From Xylophilus sp. (GTDB taxonomy: Bacteria > Pseudomonadota > Gammaproteobacteria > Burkholderiales > Burkholderiaceae_C), in contig WNDY01000013.1 of assembly GCA_009914555.1 (NCBI GenBank), positions 19,016 to 83,015 on the forward strand: 64,000 nucleotides of DNA, given 5' to 3'. Position 1 is the stretch's first letter; each line of letters starts with the position of its first letter. The translations under genes and the position numbers were made by a program. Below, one piece after another: positions 48,264 to 59,658 of this stretch. The notes below the pieces were generated by a model. That model worked only from the letters and a program-made list of their open reading frames with translations, had not been told where the DNA came from and did not search any database.

Positions 48264-48980
48264 CTAGAAAATCAAGGTCTGGACGCCCTGCGCCGTGCCC
48301 AGCAGGCAGACGGCCGCCTTCTGGTGCGCGAACACGCCGACCGTGACCACGCCGGGCCACTGGTTCACTTCGGATTCGAAGGCCAGCGGCTCGATGATCG
48401 ACAGGCCGCGCACGTCGAGGATGTGCTGGCCATTGTCGGTCGCCAGCGGCGTGCCGTCGGCTTTCAGGCGCAGCGTAGCCGTGCCGCCCAGCGCCTTGAA
48501 CTGTGCCGTGATGCGGCGCGCGGCCATCGGGATCACCTCCACCGGCAGCGGGAAGGCGCCCAGCGTGGTGACCTGCTTGGAGGCGTCGGCGATGCAGATG
48601 AAGCGGTCGGCCAGCGCTGCCACGATCTTCTCGCGCGTGAGCGCGGCGCCGCCGCCCTTGACCATGTAGCCGCGGCCGTCGATCTCGTCGGCGCCGTCGA
48701 TGTAGACGCCCAGGTGGTCGACCTCGTCCGCATCGACCACGCGGATGCCCGCGGCCTCGAGGCGCTCGGTGCTGGCGGCGGAACTGGAGACGGCACCGGC
48801 TATTCTGGCCTTGACGGTGGCCAGCGCGTCGATGAACTTGTTGACCGTGGAGCCGGTACCCACGCCGACGATCCGGCCGGGCTCGACGTACTGCAGCGCG
48901 GCCTGGCCGACGAGGGCCTTGAGTTCGTCCTGGCTCAGGTTGGCGGACGGGGCGTCAGCGGAGGAAGGGGTGGGGGTCAT
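48264..48980 (-). CDS. rpiA: Ribose-5-phosphate isomerase A
   Basis: This 238-residue enzyme interconverts ribose 5-phosphate and ribulose 5-phosphate in the pentose phosphate pathway. Signature segments are [16 protein letters not shown], the active-site [27 protein letters not shown], and [12 protein letters not shown]. The ATG at 48980 gives about 18 residues more than the shortest homologues; the alternative is a later start. It is divergent from pyrD with 48 bases between starts. Confidence 0.96.
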   Translation of the reverse strand: MTPTPSSADAPSANLSQDELKALVGQAALQYVEPGRIVGVGTGSTVNKFIDALATVKARIAGAVSSSAASTERLEAAGIRVVDADEVDHLGVYIDGADEIDGRGYMVKGGGAALTREKIVAALADRFICIADASKQVTTLGAFPLPVEVIPMAARRITAQFKALGGTATLRLKADGTPLATDNGQHILDVRGLSIIEPLAFESEVNQWPGVVTVGVFAHQKAAVCLLGTAQGVQTLIF

Positions 48981-49028
48981 GGGCGAGAATTGGAGGGTTT
49001 GCTCCGGATTATCCCCGCCCGTTCTGCC

Positions 49029-50081
49029 ATGCCGCTCGTTCCCTATGCCCTCGCCCGCCCGCTGCTGTTCCGCCTCGACCCCGAGACGGCGCACGAACAC
49101 ACGCTCGACATGCTGGCCCGCGGCGCCGGCACGCCGCTGCAATGGGCCTGGTGCGGCGAGACGGTCGGCGACCCGATCGAACTGGCCGGACTGACCTTCC
49201 CCAACCGCGTCGGCCTGGCCGCCGGGCTGGACAAGAACGCCCGCTGCATCGACGGCCTGGCCGCCATGGGCTTCGGCTTCGTCGAGGTCGGCACCGTCAC
49301 GCCCCGGCCGCAGCCGGGCAACCCCAAGCCGCGCATGTTCCGCCTGCCCGATGCCCGCGCGCTCATCAACCGCCTGGGCTTCAACAACGATGGGCTCGAC
49401 GCCTTCGTCGCCAACGTGCAGCGTGCCGCCGTGCGCCGGACGCCGCGCAGACCGCTGCTGCTGGGCCTGAACATTGGCAAGAACGCAGCCACGCCGATCG
49501 AGGACGCCACGGCCGACTACCTGCGCGCGCTCGACGGCGTGTACCCGTATGCCGACTACGTGACGGTCAACATCAGTTCGCCCAACACCAGGAACCTGCG
49601 CGCGCTGCAGGGCGACGAGGCGCTCGATGCGCTGCTGGGCGCCGTGGCCGCGCGCCGCGGCGAACTCGCCGCCCGGCATGGCCGCCGCGTGCCCGTGTTC
49701 GTGAAGATCGCGCCCGACCTCGACGGGGACCAGGTCGGCGTGATCGCCGCCACGCTGCGCCGCCACGGCATGGACGGCGTGGTCGCCACCAACACCACCA
49801 TCGCCCGCGACGCGGTACGCGGCCTGGCGCATGCCGAGGAAACCGGCGGCCTCTCCGGCGCGCCGGTGCGCGAGGCCAGCAACCGCGTGATCGCGCTGCT
49901 GCGTGCCGCGCTGGGCAAGGACTTTCCGATCATCGGCGTGGGCGGCATCCTGAGTGCTGCCGACGCGGTCGAGAAGATCCGCGCCGGTGCCGACGTGGTG
50001 CAGATCTACACCGGCCTGATCTACGAAGGCCCGGCGCTGGTGAGCCAGGCGGCCCGGGCGATCAAGACGCTGCGCGGCTGA
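49029..50081 (+). CDS. pyrD: Dihydroorotate dehydrogenase, class 2 (quinone-linked)
   Basis: This 350-residue FMN enzyme oxidises dihydroorotate to orotate and reduces quinone at the inner membrane. It has the class 2 N-terminal helical part ([24 protein letters not shown]), the signature [17 protein letters not shown], the catalytic serine region [17 protein letters not shown], and a final [35 protein letters not shown]. It is another pyrimidine-pathway gene in this window besides carAB. A Nudix gene follows 35 bases on. Confidence 0.97.
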   Translation: MPLVPYALARPLLFRLDPETAHEHTLDMLARGAGTPLQWAWCGETVGDPIELAGLTFPNRVGLAAGLDKNARCIDGLAAMGFGFVEVGTVTPRPQPGNPKPRMFRLPDARALINRLGFNNDGLDAFVANVQRAAVRRTPRRPLLLGLNIGKNAATPIEDATADYLRALDGVYPYADYVTVNISSPNTRNLRALQGDEALDALLGAVAARRGELAARHGRRVPVFVKIAPDLDGDQVGVIAATLRRHGMDGVVATNTTIARDAVRGLAHAEETGGLSGAPVREASNRVIALLRAALGKDFPIIGVGGILSAADAVEKIRAGADVVQIYTGLIYEGPALVSQAARAIKTLRG

Positions 50082-50116
50082 CGGAACTTCCCCCCCCCTG
50101 CGAAGGAAGCAATGCA

Positions 50117-50551
50117 ATGACGGCGACCACGTACGATGGACAGGCGGTTTCACCGGACCCGCCTTTTGGCGCTTCCATCGTGGTCTACCGCAAGAGCCCG
50201 AGCGGCATCGAGTTTCTGCTCCTGCATCGTGCGCACCAAGGTCCAGACTACGAAGGGGAATAGGCATGGACACCTCCGGCTGGCGCGCGCTGGCCGGGCG
50301 AAGATCCTGAACACGGTGCGCGGCGGGAACTCCGAGAAGAAACTGGCCTGCTCCTTCCGCTGCGGCGGACAGAGTTCGGCTCGGCCCGCTGGCAGGTCTA
50401 TATGGCTCAAGCCGTCGAGGATGCGGTGGTCACGCTCGATGCGGAGCATGATCGCCATGTTTGGCTCTCGGCTGCGGATGCCGCCCGCCGCTGCCGCCCG
50501 ATGGAGGTGGCAAAACAGATCCTGGCCGTGCACGGAAGTCTGGCCGAGTAA
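50117..50551 (+). pseudogene. Nudix hydrolase interrupted by one in-frame TAG
   Basis: From 50117 the protein begins [20 protein letters not shown] and continues to HQGPDYEGE. Codon 49 (50261-50263) is TAG. Beyond it the same frame reads [31 protein letters not shown], with the Nudix core RELREETGL, and ends HGSLAE at a TAA (50549-50551), a normal total of 144 codons. Homologues have tryptophan at this place (YEGEWAWTPP), so TGG to TAG is one base change. No other damage is visible. Members of this family remove nucleoside diphosphate compounds. Either a recent null allele, a sequencing error or a suppressed amber. Confidence 0.88.
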
Positions 50552-50565
50552 TCAGGCAGAAGACA

Positions 50566-50592
50566 AACGGCCCGCGGATCGCGGGCCGTTTT
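50566..50592. terminator. Intrinsic terminator between the Nudix gene and yqjK
   Basis: AACGGCCCGC (50566-50575) pairs perfectly with GCGGGCCGTT (50581-50590) around a 5-base loop, followed by TT. It lies between convergent genes and can serve both. Confidence 0.8.
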
Positions 50593-50601
50593 CACCGGCG
50601 G

Positions 50602-50952
50602 TCAGCGGCGGCGCAGCCGCAGGAGAACCGGCAGGAGTATACGCCCCCAGCGTACGATTTTCCATGGCACCAGGGTGATACCCCCGCCTGTTACGGCGGC
50701 AGTCAGGGCCGGATAGCGTCGCACGATGCGCAACACGCGGCCGAGCACCGCTTGCGGGCCGCTGCCTTCGGCCGCACGGGCCTGGGCTGCGGCCAGCGCC
50801 AGGGCGCGTTCCTCGGCCCGCTCGTCGCGCAGACGCTTGCGCTGCGCCGCGATGCGGTCCAGCACCGCCTGCTCGGCGGGCGTGGGCACGAAGCCGGCCA
50901 GCGCGCCGGCGGGTGTCGCGGCCTCGGGCGGGGTGGGTCGATCGACGCTCAT
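50602..50952 (-). CDS. YqjK-like small protein
   Basis: This 116-residue protein has a proline- and alanine-rich start, a charged coiled stretch (LDRIAAQRKRLRDERAEERALALAAAQARAA) and a C-terminal weakly hydrophobic part ending ILLPVLLRLRRR. Sequence similarity is low and the name rests on its place as the third gene after yqjD- and yqjE-like genes. Its start overlaps the yqjE stop by four bases (ATGA). It contains an ATACCCCC on the plus strand at 50678-50685 and a GGAGTAT nearby, both inside coding sequence. Confidence 0.65.
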   Translation of the reverse strand: MSVDRPTPPEAATPAGALAGFVPTPAEQAVLDRIAAQRKRLRDERAEERALALAAAQARAAEGSGPQAVLGRVLRIVRRYPALTAAVTGGGITLVPWKIVRWGRILLPVLLRLRRR

Positions 50953-51344
50953 AGCGTCCCCTTCACCGCCTGCCAGTCCCGCTGCAGCTCGCGCCGCGTC
51001 AGGATGAAGGCATGCCGCGCGCGGCGGCCGATGGCGACCACGCCGGCCAGCACCGCGGCCCAGGCCACGAGCCAGGCCAGCGCGACCAGCCAGGCGGCGA
51101 GCCGGCGGCTGGGCGTGTCCCAGTAGTGCACGACGATGGCGAACGACAGCGCGGTCAACGCCACCACCGTGAGTCCGGCGAGCAGCACGCCGAGCACGAC
51201 GAGGTATTGCAGGCGCTTCTTCTCGGCCTGCCATTCGAGGCTGGCGAGTTCGAGGCGGTCCTCGGCGGCGATGGCGCCTTCGATGACCCACTTGTGCCCA
51301 CGCGCGACCAGGCCGTCGAGGCCGAGCAATCGGAGCAGGCTCAT
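50949..51344 (-). CDS. YqjE-type phage-holin-family membrane protein
   Basis: This 131-residue protein has two membrane helices (YLVVLGVLLAGLTVVALTALSFAIVVH and RLAAWLVALAWLVAWAAVLAGVVAI) between charged ends, as in YqjE (PF07332). The N terminus (IEGAIAAEDRLELASLEWQAEKKRLQ) is amphipathic. In E. coli the yqjDEK genes are stress-induced, and YqjD tethers ribosomes to the membrane. It is translated between the yqjD- and yqjK-like genes. Confidence 0.85.
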   Translation of the reverse strand: MSLLRLLGLDGLVARGHKWVIEGAIAAEDRLELASLEWQAEKKRLQYLVVLGVLLAGLTVVALTALSFAIVVHYWDTPSRRLAAWLVALAWLVAWAAVLAGVVAIGRRARHAFILTRRELQRDWQAVKGTL

Positions 51345-51378
51345 GTGTCGGTCTCCTTTGCAGGCACCGCGCCGGCGA

Positions 51379-51684
51379 TCAGCGGCGGCCCAGGAGGAAG
51401 CCCACGACCGCGCCGGCGGCCAGCGCCGCGCCGGCCACGCGCCAAGGCTCGTCGTGGGCGTACTCGTCGGCCGCACGGGCGGCCTCGCGGGCCTGCTGCG
51501 CCGCCTCCTGCGCCAGCCGCACGGCCGAGTTCTGTGCAGCCTGTGCGCCTTCTTCCAGGCGCTTGCGCACGGCCTTGATCTCTGGCACGTCGTCGAAGCT
51601 CTTGTCCGCCAGCAGTCCGCGCAGATCGTTCACCAGCGATTCGAGCTCGGCCTGGACTTCGGTGACCTTGGGGGTTGCAGCCAT
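51379..51684 (-). CDS. YqjD/ElaB-type DUF883 protein
   Basis: This 101-residue protein begins with a charged coiled region (VTEVQAELESLVNDLRGLLADKSFDDVPEIKAVRKRLEEG), then an alanine-rich helix and ends with a C-terminal membrane helix (WRVAGAALAAGAVVGFLLGRR) with a GxxxG-like motif. This is the DUF883 pattern. Known members anchor to the inner membrane by the tail and bind ribosomes in stationary phase. First gene of a yqjD-E-K-like operon, 34 bases before yqjE. Confidence 0.88.
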   Translation of the reverse strand: MAATPKVTEVQAELESLVNDLRGLLADKSFDDVPEIKAVRKRLEEGAQAAQNSAVRLAQEAAQQAREAARAADEYAHDEPWRVAGAALAAGAVVGFLLGRR

Positions 51685-51887
51685 TGGATTCCTTCCTTTC
51701 CGTGATGTGAGGAGTGACAGGGCCTGAGCATCTTACGCGCGGGCCTCGGAGTGAACGCAAAAAATTGCCTTCACGCTTCCCCGCTACGCGAAGCCGGCTG
51801 CGGCGACCGGACACGCCGGCTCGCAGCCGCATAAGCAAGCACACTCGCCGCAGTTGCAATCCAGGATCGGAATGGAACACTCGCACC

Positions 51888-52763
51888 ATGAAAGTCCGCC
51901 ATCTGCTGCTTTGCGTGCTGGTCACCGCGATCTGGGGCGCCAACTTTTCGGTCATCAAGCTCGGACTGCAGTCGATGGATGCCTTCGTGCTGGCCGGCGT
52001 GCGCTTCACGCTCTGCGCACTGCCGGCCGTCTTCGTGCTGCGCCGCCCGCGCGTGCCGCCGGGCTACCTCGCCGGCTACGGGCTGCTGTTCGGCGTGGGG
52101 CTGTGGGGCGTGGTGAACCTCGGCATCCAGGCCGGCGCGTCGGCCGGCATCGCGTCGCTGGTGCTGCAGCTCAGTGCCTTCTTCACCATCCTGCTCGGCG
52201 CGGCGGTCTTTCGCGAGCCCGTTTCGCGCTGGCAGTACGCAGGCATCGCGGTCGCCTTGGCCGGCCTGGGCTGCACCATCGGCATCGCCGACGGCTCGGC
52301 AAGTCCGGCGGGGCTGGCGCTGGTGGTTGCGGGCGCGCTGTCATGGGCGGCGGCCAACGTGCTGATCAAGCGTTCGGGCACGCAGGAAGTGCTGGCCTTC
52401 GTGGTCTGGTCCAGCCTGTTTGCGCCGCTGCCGCTGTTCGCCCTAGCGCTGGCGCAGCACGGCCCGGACGTGTTCGCCGCGACCTGGCACCGGCTGGATA
52501 CGGTCACCGTCGCCTCGATCCTGTTCCAGGCCTATCCGACCACGCTGTTCGGCTACTGGATCTGGAACGCGATGCTGCGGCGCTACCCGGTGTCGGTGGT
52601 CGCGCCGCTGTCGCTGCTGGTGCCGGTGTTCGGCCTGGCCGGCTCCGCCCTGGTGTTCGGTGAACGCATTGGCGGCCTCAAACTGGCGGCGGCCGGGCTG
52701 ATCGTGCTGGAACTGGCGGTCGGCCTCTACGGCCGGCAGACAGCGGCCGCGCTGCGGCGCTAG
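51888..52763 (+). CDS. EamA/DMT-family exporter
   Basis: This 291-residue protein has ten predicted helices in two EamA repeats ([40 protein letters not shown]). It resembles the O-acetylserine/cysteine exporter branch, which exports amino acid intermediates; substrate is inferred only from similarity. The start at 51888 follows a weak purine-rich site. It ends overlapping the last four bases of the convergent lhgO-like gene. Confidence 0.88.
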   Translation: MKVRHLLLCVLVTAIWGANFSVIKLGLQSMDAFVLAGVRFTLCALPAVFVLRRPRVPPGYLAGYGLLFGVGLWGVVNLGIQAGASAGIASLVLQLSAFFTILLGAAVFREPVSRWQYAGIAVALAGLGCTIGIADGSASPAGLALVVAGALSWAAANVLIKRSGTQEVLAFVVWSSLFAPLPLFALALAQHGPDVFAATWHRLDTVTVASILFQAYPTTLFGYWIWNAMLRRYPVSVVAPLSLLVPVFGLAGSALVFGERIGGLKLAAAGLIVLELAVGLYGRQTAAALRR

Positions 52764-53863
52764 CCGGCAGCCAGCGCCGCCACCCGCTCCCCGATCGCCA
52801 GCGCACTGGTCAAGCCCGGCGACTCGATGCCGAACAGGTTCATCAGCCCCGGCACGCCGTGCTCCGCCGGCCCCTGGATGACGAAGTCGCACGCCGGCTC
52901 GCCCGGCCCCTGGATCTTGGGCCGGATGCCGGCGTAGCCTGGCCGCAGCGCCCCGTCGGGCAGGGCGGGCCAGTAGCGGCGCACCTCGGCATAAAAGGCG
53001 TCGCCGCGCGCCGGGTCGACGACGAGGTCGGCCGGGCTGTCGACCCACTGCACGTCGAGCCCGAACCGGGCCTGCCCGCCCAGATCGAGCGTGAGGTGCA
53101 CGCCCAGGCCGGCGGCCTCGGGCACGGAGTAGATCAGGCGCGAGAACGGCGCGCGGCCGGCCAGCGTGAAATAGCTGCCCTTGGCATAGTGCGACGGCGG
53201 CACGTGGGCCGCGTCGAGCCCGGCGATGGACCGCGCCAGGGCCTGCGCACCCAGGCCGGCGGCGTTGACGAGGGTGCGCGCCAGCAGTTCGGTGCCGCCG
53301 CCGGTGCGCAGCAGGACGCCGTCGGCCGTGGCCTCGCCCCCCAGCCCCGGCGTGTGCAGCGCGACCCAGCCGCCGGCGCTCTCGACGTCGCCCTGCAGGG
53401 CGCGCATGAGGCCATGGCTGTCGACGATGCCGGTGTCGGGCGAGAGCAGCGCTGCGGTGCACGCCAGCGCCGGCTCCAGCGCCTGCGCTTCGGCGGCCGT
53501 GAGCCGGCGCAGGCCCGCGACCCCGTTGGCGGCCGCATGGGCGACGATGGCGTCGAGCGCGCCCTCCTGCGCCGCGCCGGTGGCCACGATGAGCTTGCCG
53601 CAGCGGCGGTGCGGCACGTCGCGCTCGGCCGCATAGGCGTAGAGCAGTTCGCGGCCGCGCACGCACAGCCGGGCCTTGAGCGAGCCCTGCGGGTAATAGA
53701 GGCCGGCGTGGATGACCTCGCTGTTGCGCGAACTGGTGCCGGTGCCGATGGCGCCGGCCGCCTCCAGCACGATCACCTCGCGGCCCTGCCGCGCCAGCGC
53801 GCGGGCGATGGCCAGGCCGACCACGCCGGCACCGGCAACCACCGCATCGACGTGTTCCGTCAT
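52760..53863 (-). CDS. lhgO: FAD-dependent L-2-hydroxyglutarate oxidase-like protein
   Basis: This 367-residue protein of the DAO/LhgO family has an N-terminal FAD motif ([20 protein letters not shown]) and the signature [29 protein letters not shown]. Its C-terminal half ([18 protein letters not shown]...[19 protein letters not shown]) is that of L-2-hydroxyglutarate oxidases, which pass electrons to quinone. It would remove L-2-hydroxyglutarate made by side reactions or lysine breakdown. The ATG at 53863 is the family start. A copy of ATACTCCC lies upstream at 53888. Confidence 0.88.
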   Translation of the reverse strand: MTEHVDAVVAGAGVVGLAIARALARQGREVIVLEAAGAIGTGTSSRNSEVIHAGLYYPQGSLKARLCVRGRELLYAYAAERDVPHRRCGKLIVATGAAQEGALDAIVAHAAANGVAGLRRLTAAEAQALEPALACTAALLSPDTGIVDSHGLMRALQGDVESAGGWVALHTPGLGGEATADGVLLRTGGGTELLARTLVNAAGLGAQALARSIAGLDAAHVPPSHYAKGSYFTLAGRAPFSRLIYSVPEAAGLGVHLTLDLGGQARFGLDVQWVDSPADLVVDPARGDAFYAEVRRYWPALPDGALRPGYAGIRPKIQGPGEPACDFVIQGPAEHGVPGLMNLFGIESPGLTSALAIGERVAALAAG

Positions 53864-53938
53864 GGCATCCCTCCTGACATCCGTTTCATACTCCCCCTCC
53901 AATCATCACCTTGTGCTTTACTGACAGGCGCTTGCATG

Positions 53939-53953
53939 CCATACTCCCTCATG
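53939..53953 (-). repeat. 15-base repeat CATGAGGGAGTATGG, copy 2
   Basis: Exact inverted copy of 31317-31331. It overlaps the stop codon of the GGDEF-EAL gene (53949-53951) and lies upstream of the lhgO-like gene. A second motif copy (ATACTCCC at 53888-53895) is 50 bases away. Confidence 0.5.
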
Positions 53954-56900
53954 TCGCAATATCGACCGTGACGCCGCCCGCGGCGCCCGGCACGTAGGCT
54001 GCGAGCATGTCGGCCGGCGGCGCCGGCCGGCCGAACAGGTAGCCCTGGAAGGCGCGGCAACCGTGCTCGCGCAGGAAAACATGCTGCCCCTCGTTTTCGA
54101 CGCCTTCGGCCACGACCTGCAGGTCCAGGCTCTGCGCCAGCGCGAGGATGGTGCGCACGATGGCCGCATCGTTGGCGTCGGTCAGCACGTCGCGCACGAA
54201 CGACTGGTCGATCTTGAGCTGGTCCAGCGGCAGCCGCTTGAGGTAGGACAGCGACGAATAGCCGGTGCCGAAGTCGTCGAGCGAGAAGCCCACGCCCCGG
54301 TCCTTGAGCTGGCCCATCTTGGCGACCGCGTCCTCGATGTCGCCGAGCAGCAGGCTCTCAGTCAGCTCCAGCTTGAGCCGCTGCGGCGTGGCGCCGCTGC
54401 GCGCCAGCGTGTCGGCGACCTCGGCGACGAAGTCGCTCTGGCGGAACTGGCGCGCGCTCACGTTGACGGCGATGAAAAAGCCGCGCGTGGCTGGCTGGGC
54501 GGCCCACAGCACCAGCTGCGCGCAGGCCGATTCCAGCACCCAGCGGCCGATCGGCAGGATCAGCCCGGTCTGCTCGGCCAGCGGGATGAAGTCGCCCGGC
54601 GACACCATGCCGCGCGCCGGATGCAGCCAGCGCAGCAGCGCCTCGGCGCCCAGCAGGCGCTGCTGTGCATCGACCACCGGCTGGTAGTAGAGCCGCAGCT
54701 CGCCGTTGGCCAGCGCATGGCGCAGGTCGGTCTCCAGCGCCGAGCGGGACGAGACAGCGGTCTGCATGTCCGGATGGAAGACGATGATGGTGTTGCGCCC
54801 GGCGGCCTTGGCCTGGTACATGGCGAGGTCGGCGCGCTTGAGCGCCTCGTCCACGCCCTGCACGCGGCTGCCGCCGAAGAGCGTGACGCCGATGCTCGGC
54901 GTACTGTGGTGCTCGTAGCCGTCGAGCACATAGGGATGGTTGAGCGCGTCGAGCACCTTGCGCGCGACAATGCGGGCGCGGCCCTCGGCAGCAGCCTCGT
55001 CGGCGCCGAGGTTCTCCATCATCACCACGAACTCGTCGCCGCCCAGGCGCGCCACGGTGTCGCCGGTGCGAACGCAGGTCACGAGCCGGTTGGCCACGCG
55101 TTCCAGCAGCGAGTCGCCGACGTCGTGGCCCAGGGTGTCGTTCAAGTCCTTGAAGTTGTCGAGGTCGATGAACAGCAACGCGCCGTGCTGGTGGCTTTCG
55201 AGGCTGCGCCCGAGCGCACCGTGCAGGCGGTCGTGCAGTAGCCGGCGGTTGGGCAGGCCGGTGAGCGCGTCGTAGAAGGCCAGGCGCTCGATCTCGTCCT
55301 CGGCCCGCTTGCGCTCGGTGATGTTGCGGCCGACGCCGCGGTAGCCGCGGAAGACGCCGTGCGCATCGAAGATCGGCGCGCCGCTGAGCGACACCCAGTG
55401 GATCGTGCCGTCGGGCTCCATGCGCTGGAGCTCGAAGTCGTGGAAAGTCTCGCGCGCGTCGAGCACGGCGCGGTGGCGCTCCCAGTCGGACTCGGTCATG
55501 TTGATCGCGCCGAGGTCCCAGCGCGTGAGGCCGATGTCGGACTGCCGCGGCGTGCCGGCATGGCGGCCGGCATAACCCTCGAAGCGCACGAAGCGGTACT
55601 GGTCGTCCAGCTCCCAGTACCAGTCGGAGGACAGCTCGGTCAGGCTGCGAAAGCGCGCCTCGCTCTCGCGCAGGGCCTCCTCGGCGCGGCGGCGCTCGGT
55701 CACGTCCATCTGCGCGCCGACCATGCGCACGGGCTCGCCGTCATCGCCGCGCTCCATCACCTTGCCGCGGTCGAGCACCCAGATCCAGTAGCCGCGTTTG
55801 TGGCGCAGGTGGGCGTCGAGCCGGCGGTGCAGCTCGCCCCGGTCATCCGGATGCACCTGGGCCAGCCAGTTGCGCACCAGCGGCTCCAACTCGTCGCGGC
55901 CGTAGCCCAGCATGGCGTACCAGCGCTCGTTGAAGATGATGCGGCCGCTCGGCAGGTCCCAGTCCCACAGGCCCACGTCGGCGCCGGTCAGCGTGAGCTC
56001 CAGGCGCTCGGCATCGCGCCGGCGCTCGGCGTCGCGCTGCATCTCGGCGCGCTCGCGCTCGCTGCGCGCCCGCTGTGCCACGTAGAGCGCCAGCGCGCCC
56101 ACGGCCGCGCCCAGCAGGCACAGCAGCGCATAGATGCTGACCCGCGCCAGCCAGGGCCGGTCGATGGACGCATAGGGCCGCCCGACGGCGACCACCATCG
56201 GCTGGTGCAGCCGGATCTGCATCGAATGCATGGTGCGCAGCGCGACCAGGCCGCCCGGTCCCTGCGTGGAGGTGACGGACCGGCCACTGCGCAGGTGGGC
56301 ATCGAGCAGGCCCACCATCTCGTCGGGCGACGACGCGTCAGCCGATGGCGGCATCCGCATGAAGAGGGCGCCGCTGCCGTGGATCAGCTCGGCATGCATG
56401 TCCGGCGCATAGAGAATGGAGCGCAGCACCACCTCGGCATAGGTCTGGTCGAGCGAGGCCGACACCACGCCGACGAAGCGGTCGCCGTCCATGATGGCGC
56501 GCGCCGCATTCATCGTGAACACGCCCAGGTCGGTGCGGAAAGGCTGCGACAGGTAGAGCACGCTGCCGTCGCGGTGGGCGCGCGGCGTGGTGAAGAATTC
56601 GCGCATGGCCACGTTGCGCCCCACCAGCTCTCCGCGGCTGGCGGCCCACACCGTGCCGTCGGCGTCGGTGATCAGCATGGTGCGCACGCCGGGCAGCGAG
56701 GCCACCCAGGCCATCAGGCGCCGGGTGGCGGCCTCCGCATGGGCGCTGCGCGCCGCCGCGGGCACGCCGAACTCGTCGCGCAGGCTGCCCAGCGCGCCGT
56801 GGATACCGTCGAGCTGGCGGGCGAAGTTGTCGTCCACCACGCGGGCCTGGGCGGCCAAGCGCTCGCGCTCGGCCTCGAACGCGCGGCCGCGTTCCTGGAC

Positions 56901-57002
56901 CAGCACGTGGCCGAGGGCCACGAGGATCAGCGCGAGCATGCAGCCGTAGACGGCCCATTCCCAGCGCCTGCGGCGTGCCGCGCGGCTGCCTTCGGGCTTC
57001 AT
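53949..57002 (-). CDS. Membrane PAS-PAS-GGDEF-EAL cyclic-di-GMP enzyme
   Basis: This 1,017-residue protein begins with one membrane helix (about residues 13-33). A periplasmic sensor region of the Cache type follows, then a second membrane helix (about 300-320, [16 protein letters not shown]). Next come two PAS domains, a GGDEF domain with intact RLGGDEF, and an EAL domain with intact GAEALLRW and [27 protein letters not shown]. Both activities could work, so it could either make or degrade cyclic-di-GMP. The inhibitory site upstream of GGDEF is not evident. The start at 57002 ([13 protein letters not shown]) is chosen for the charged N terminus. It is divergent from selO. Confidence 0.93.
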   Translation of the reverse strand: MKPEGSRAARRRRWEWAVYGCMLALILVALGHVLVQERGRAFEAERERLAAQARVVDDNFARQLDGIHGALGSLRDEFGVPAAARSAHAEAATRRLMAWVASLPGVRTMLITDADGTVWAASRGELVGRNVAMREFFTTPRAHRDGSVLYLSQPFRTDLGVFTMNAARAIMDGDRFVGVVSASLDQTYAEVVLRSILYAPDMHAELIHGSGALFMRMPPSADASSPDEMVGLLDAHLRSGRSVTSTQGPGGLVALRTMHSMQIRLHQPMVVAVGRPYASIDRPWLARVSIYALLCLLGAAVGALALYVAQRARSERERAEMQRDAERRRDAERLELTLTGADVGLWDWDLPSGRIIFNERWYAMLGYGRDELEPLVRNWLAQVHPDDRGELHRRLDAHLRHKRGYWIWVLDRGKVMERGDDGEPVRMVGAQMDVTERRRAEEALRESEARFRSLTELSSDWYWELDDQYRFVRFEGYAGRHAGTPRQSDIGLTRWDLGAINMTESDWERHRAVLDARETFHDFELQRMEPDGTIHWVSLSGAPIFDAHGVFRGYRGVGRNITERKRAEDEIERLAFYDALTGLPNRRLLHDRLHGALGRSLESHQHGALLFIDLDNFKDLNDTLGHDVGDSLLERVANRLVTCVRTGDTVARLGGDEFVVMMENLGADEAAAEGRARIVARKVLDALNHPYVLDGYEHHSTPSIGVTLFGGSRVQGVDEALKRADLAMYQAKAAGRNTIIVFHPDMQTAVSSRSALETDLRHALANGELRLYYQPVVDAQQRLLGAEALLRWLHPARGMVSPGDFIPLAEQTGLILPIGRWVLESACAQLVLWAAQPATRGFFIAVNVSARQFRQSDFVAEVADTLARSGATPQRLKLELTESLLLGDIEDAVAKMGQLKDRGVGFSLDDFGTGYSSLSYLKRLPLDQLKIDQSFVRDVLTDANDAAIVRTILALAQSLDLQVVAEGVENEGQHVFLREHGCRAFQGYLFGRPAPPADMLAAYVPGAAGGVTVDIAT

Positions 57003-57200
57003 GCAGCCGCCCGCAGTGCGCACGCGGGCCGCGGGCTGCGGAAGACTTCGTGTCGAGGGGAGCGCTGCTGGGTCATGTCGCCTTTGTACGCCGTTCCATG
57101 CACAGTGGAACAGCGGTTGTCGTCCATCCAAATTATAGAAAGCCGCCGGCCGCAGCCCCTGCGATTACAAGGGCCGGCGCCGCTGCGAGACAATCCTCAC

Positions 57201-58657
57201 ATGACCGACGCCACCGACACCGGCCTGCGCTGGAACAACCGTTTCGCGGCGCTGGGCCCGGCCTTTTCCACCACGCTGCGGCCGACGCCGCTGCCGGCAC
57301 CCTACTGGGTCGGCACCAGCCCGCCGGCTGCGGCGCTGCTCGGGCTCGACCGCGGGGGCTGGTTCGGCTCCGACGCCAGCCTCCAGGCGCTGACCGGCAA
57401 CCTGCCGATCGCGGGCAGCCATCCGCTGGCCTCGGTCTACAGCGGCCACCAGTTCGGCGTCTGGGCCGGCCAGCTCGGCGACGGCCGCGCCATCCTGCTC
57501 GGCGAGACGGCCGGCGGCTGGGAGGTGCAGCTCAAGGGCGCCGGGCGCACGCCGTATTCGCGCATGGGCGACGGCCGCGCGGTGCTGCGCTCGTCGATCC
57601 GCGAATTCCTCGCGAGCGAGGCCGTCGCCGGCCTGGGCATTCCCACCACCCGCGCGCTCTGCGTGACCGGCTCGGACGCGCCGGTCTACCGCGAGGAAGC
57701 GGAGACCGCCGCCGTGGTCACGCGGGTGGCGCAGAGCTTCATCCGCTTCGGCCACTTCGAGCATTTCGCGGCGCGCGACGACCTCGCCTCGCTGCGCACG
57801 CTGGCCGACTATGTGGTCGACCGCTACTACCCCGATTGCCGCGCCACGCCGCGCTACGGTGGCAACGCCTACGCCGCGCTGCTCGAAGCCGTGGGCCTTC
57901 GCACCGCCGGACTGCTCGCGCAGTGGCAGGCCGTGGGCTTCTGCCACGGCGTGATGAACACCGACAACATGAGCATCCTGGGCCTCACGATCGACTACGG
58001 CCCGTTCCAGTTCATGGACGCGTTCAACCCGCGCCACATCTGCAACCACAGCGATACGCAAGGCCGCTATGCCTTCAACCAGCAGCCGCAGGTCGCCTAC
58101 TGGAACCTGCTGTGCCTGGCGCAGGCGCTGCTGCCGCTGATCGGCGACGAAGAGCATGCCAAGGCCGCGCTCGGTACCTATCCCGACGCCTTCGGCAGCG
58201 CGTTCGACGCCCGCATGCGCGACAAGCTCGGCCTGCCCGATGCGGCCGCGGCCGACCGCCCGCTGATCGAATCCACGCTGCGGCTGCTGGCCCAGGGCGC
58301 GGTCGACTACACCATCTTCTGGCGCCGGCTCGCCGACTTCGCCGCGGGCGGCGAGCTGGCCGCGGTGCGCGACCTGCACCCCGACCGCGACGCCTTCGAC
58401 GCCTGGTTCGACACGCAGTACCGCCCGCGCACCGGCGGCCAGCCCGACGCGGCCCGCATCCGCGCGGCCAACCCGCGCTACGTGCTGCGCAACCATCTCG
58501 GCGAGGTGGCCATCCGCCGCGCGCGAGAAAAGGACTTCTCCGAGGTCGAGACGTTGCGCCGCCTGCTGGCGTCCCCATATGAGGACCATCCCGGCTTCGA
58601 GGACCGCGCCGGATTCCCGCCCGACTGGGCCACTTCCATCGAGATCAGCTGTTCATC

Positions 58658-58661
<4 letters not shown>
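57201..58661 (+). CDS. selO: Protein adenylyltransferase SelO (YdiU family)
   Basis: This 486-residue protein is a pseudokinase-fold enzyme that transfers AMP to Ser/Thr/Tyr of target proteins, with redox-related roles in homologues. Motifs are [27 protein letters not shown] (nucleotide loop), [28 protein letters not shown], and the active site [24 protein letters not shown]. It ends ISCSS; the cysteine near the C terminus is where some homologues carry selenocysteine. The stop overlaps the msrB start by four bases (ATGA). The divergent neighbour is a cyclic-di-GMP enzyme. Confidence 0.95.
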
Positions 58662-59080
<419 letters not shown>

Positions 59081-59112
59081 GCCCGGCGGCCGATGCGGTA
59101 CAACCTCGCCCC

Positions 59113-59658
59113 ATGAAGCTGCTGATCGACTTCTTTCCCATCATTCTTTTCTTCGTCGCGTTCAAGGTAAAGGGCATCTATTTCGCCACCGGCATCGCGA
59201 TCGCCGCCACCATCGTGCAGATCGTCTACCTGCGCTGGCGCCACGGCAAGGTCGAGCCGATGCAGTGGGTGAGCCTCGGCGTGATCGTGCTGTTCGGCGG
59301 CGCCACGCTGCTCGCCCACGACGAGGCCTTCATCAAGTGGAAGCCCACGGTGCTCTATTGGCTCATGGGCGCAGCCCTGCTCGCGGGACAGCTGCTGTTC
59401 CGCAAGAACCTGCTGAAGTCGCTCATGGGCTCGCAGCTGGAGCTGCCCGAGGCCGCGTGGCGCACCGTCAACTGGAGCTGGATCGCCTTCTTCGCCGTCA
59501 TGGGCGCGCTCAACCTCTGGGTCGCCGCGCACGTCGACACCGACGCCTGGGTCAACTTCAAGCTGTTCGGCGGCATGGGGCTGATGTTCCTGTTCGTCGT
59601 CGTGCAGGCGCTGTACCTCGGCAGGCACATCCAGCAGCCCGGCAAAGATGCGCCATGA
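59113..59658 (+). CDS. yciB: Inner-membrane septation protein A (YciB/IspZ)
   Basis: This 181-residue protein has five to six membrane helices and the family pattern MKLLIDFFPIILFFVAFKVKGIYFATG and SWIAFFAVMGALNLWVA. YciB interacts with cell-division and elongation proteins and affects septation and envelope integrity. It begins 32 bases after msrB and its stop overlaps the bolA start by four bases. Confidence 0.94.
   Translation: MKLLIDFFPIILFFVAFKVKGIYFATGIAIAATIVQIVYLRWRHGKVEPMQWVSLGVIVLFGGATLLAHDEAFIKWKPTVLYWLMGAALLAGQLLFRKNLLKSLMGSQLELPEAAWRTVNWSWIAFFAVMGALNLWVAAHVDTDAWVNFKLFGGMGLMFLFVVVQALYLGRHIQQPGKDAP

Noticed and set aside
53949..57131. N-terminal extension of the GGDEF-EAL protein to 57131
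   Set aside because: The extra 43 residues lack signal, domain or ribosome-site support; the start at 57002 precedes a normal charged N terminus and membrane helix.
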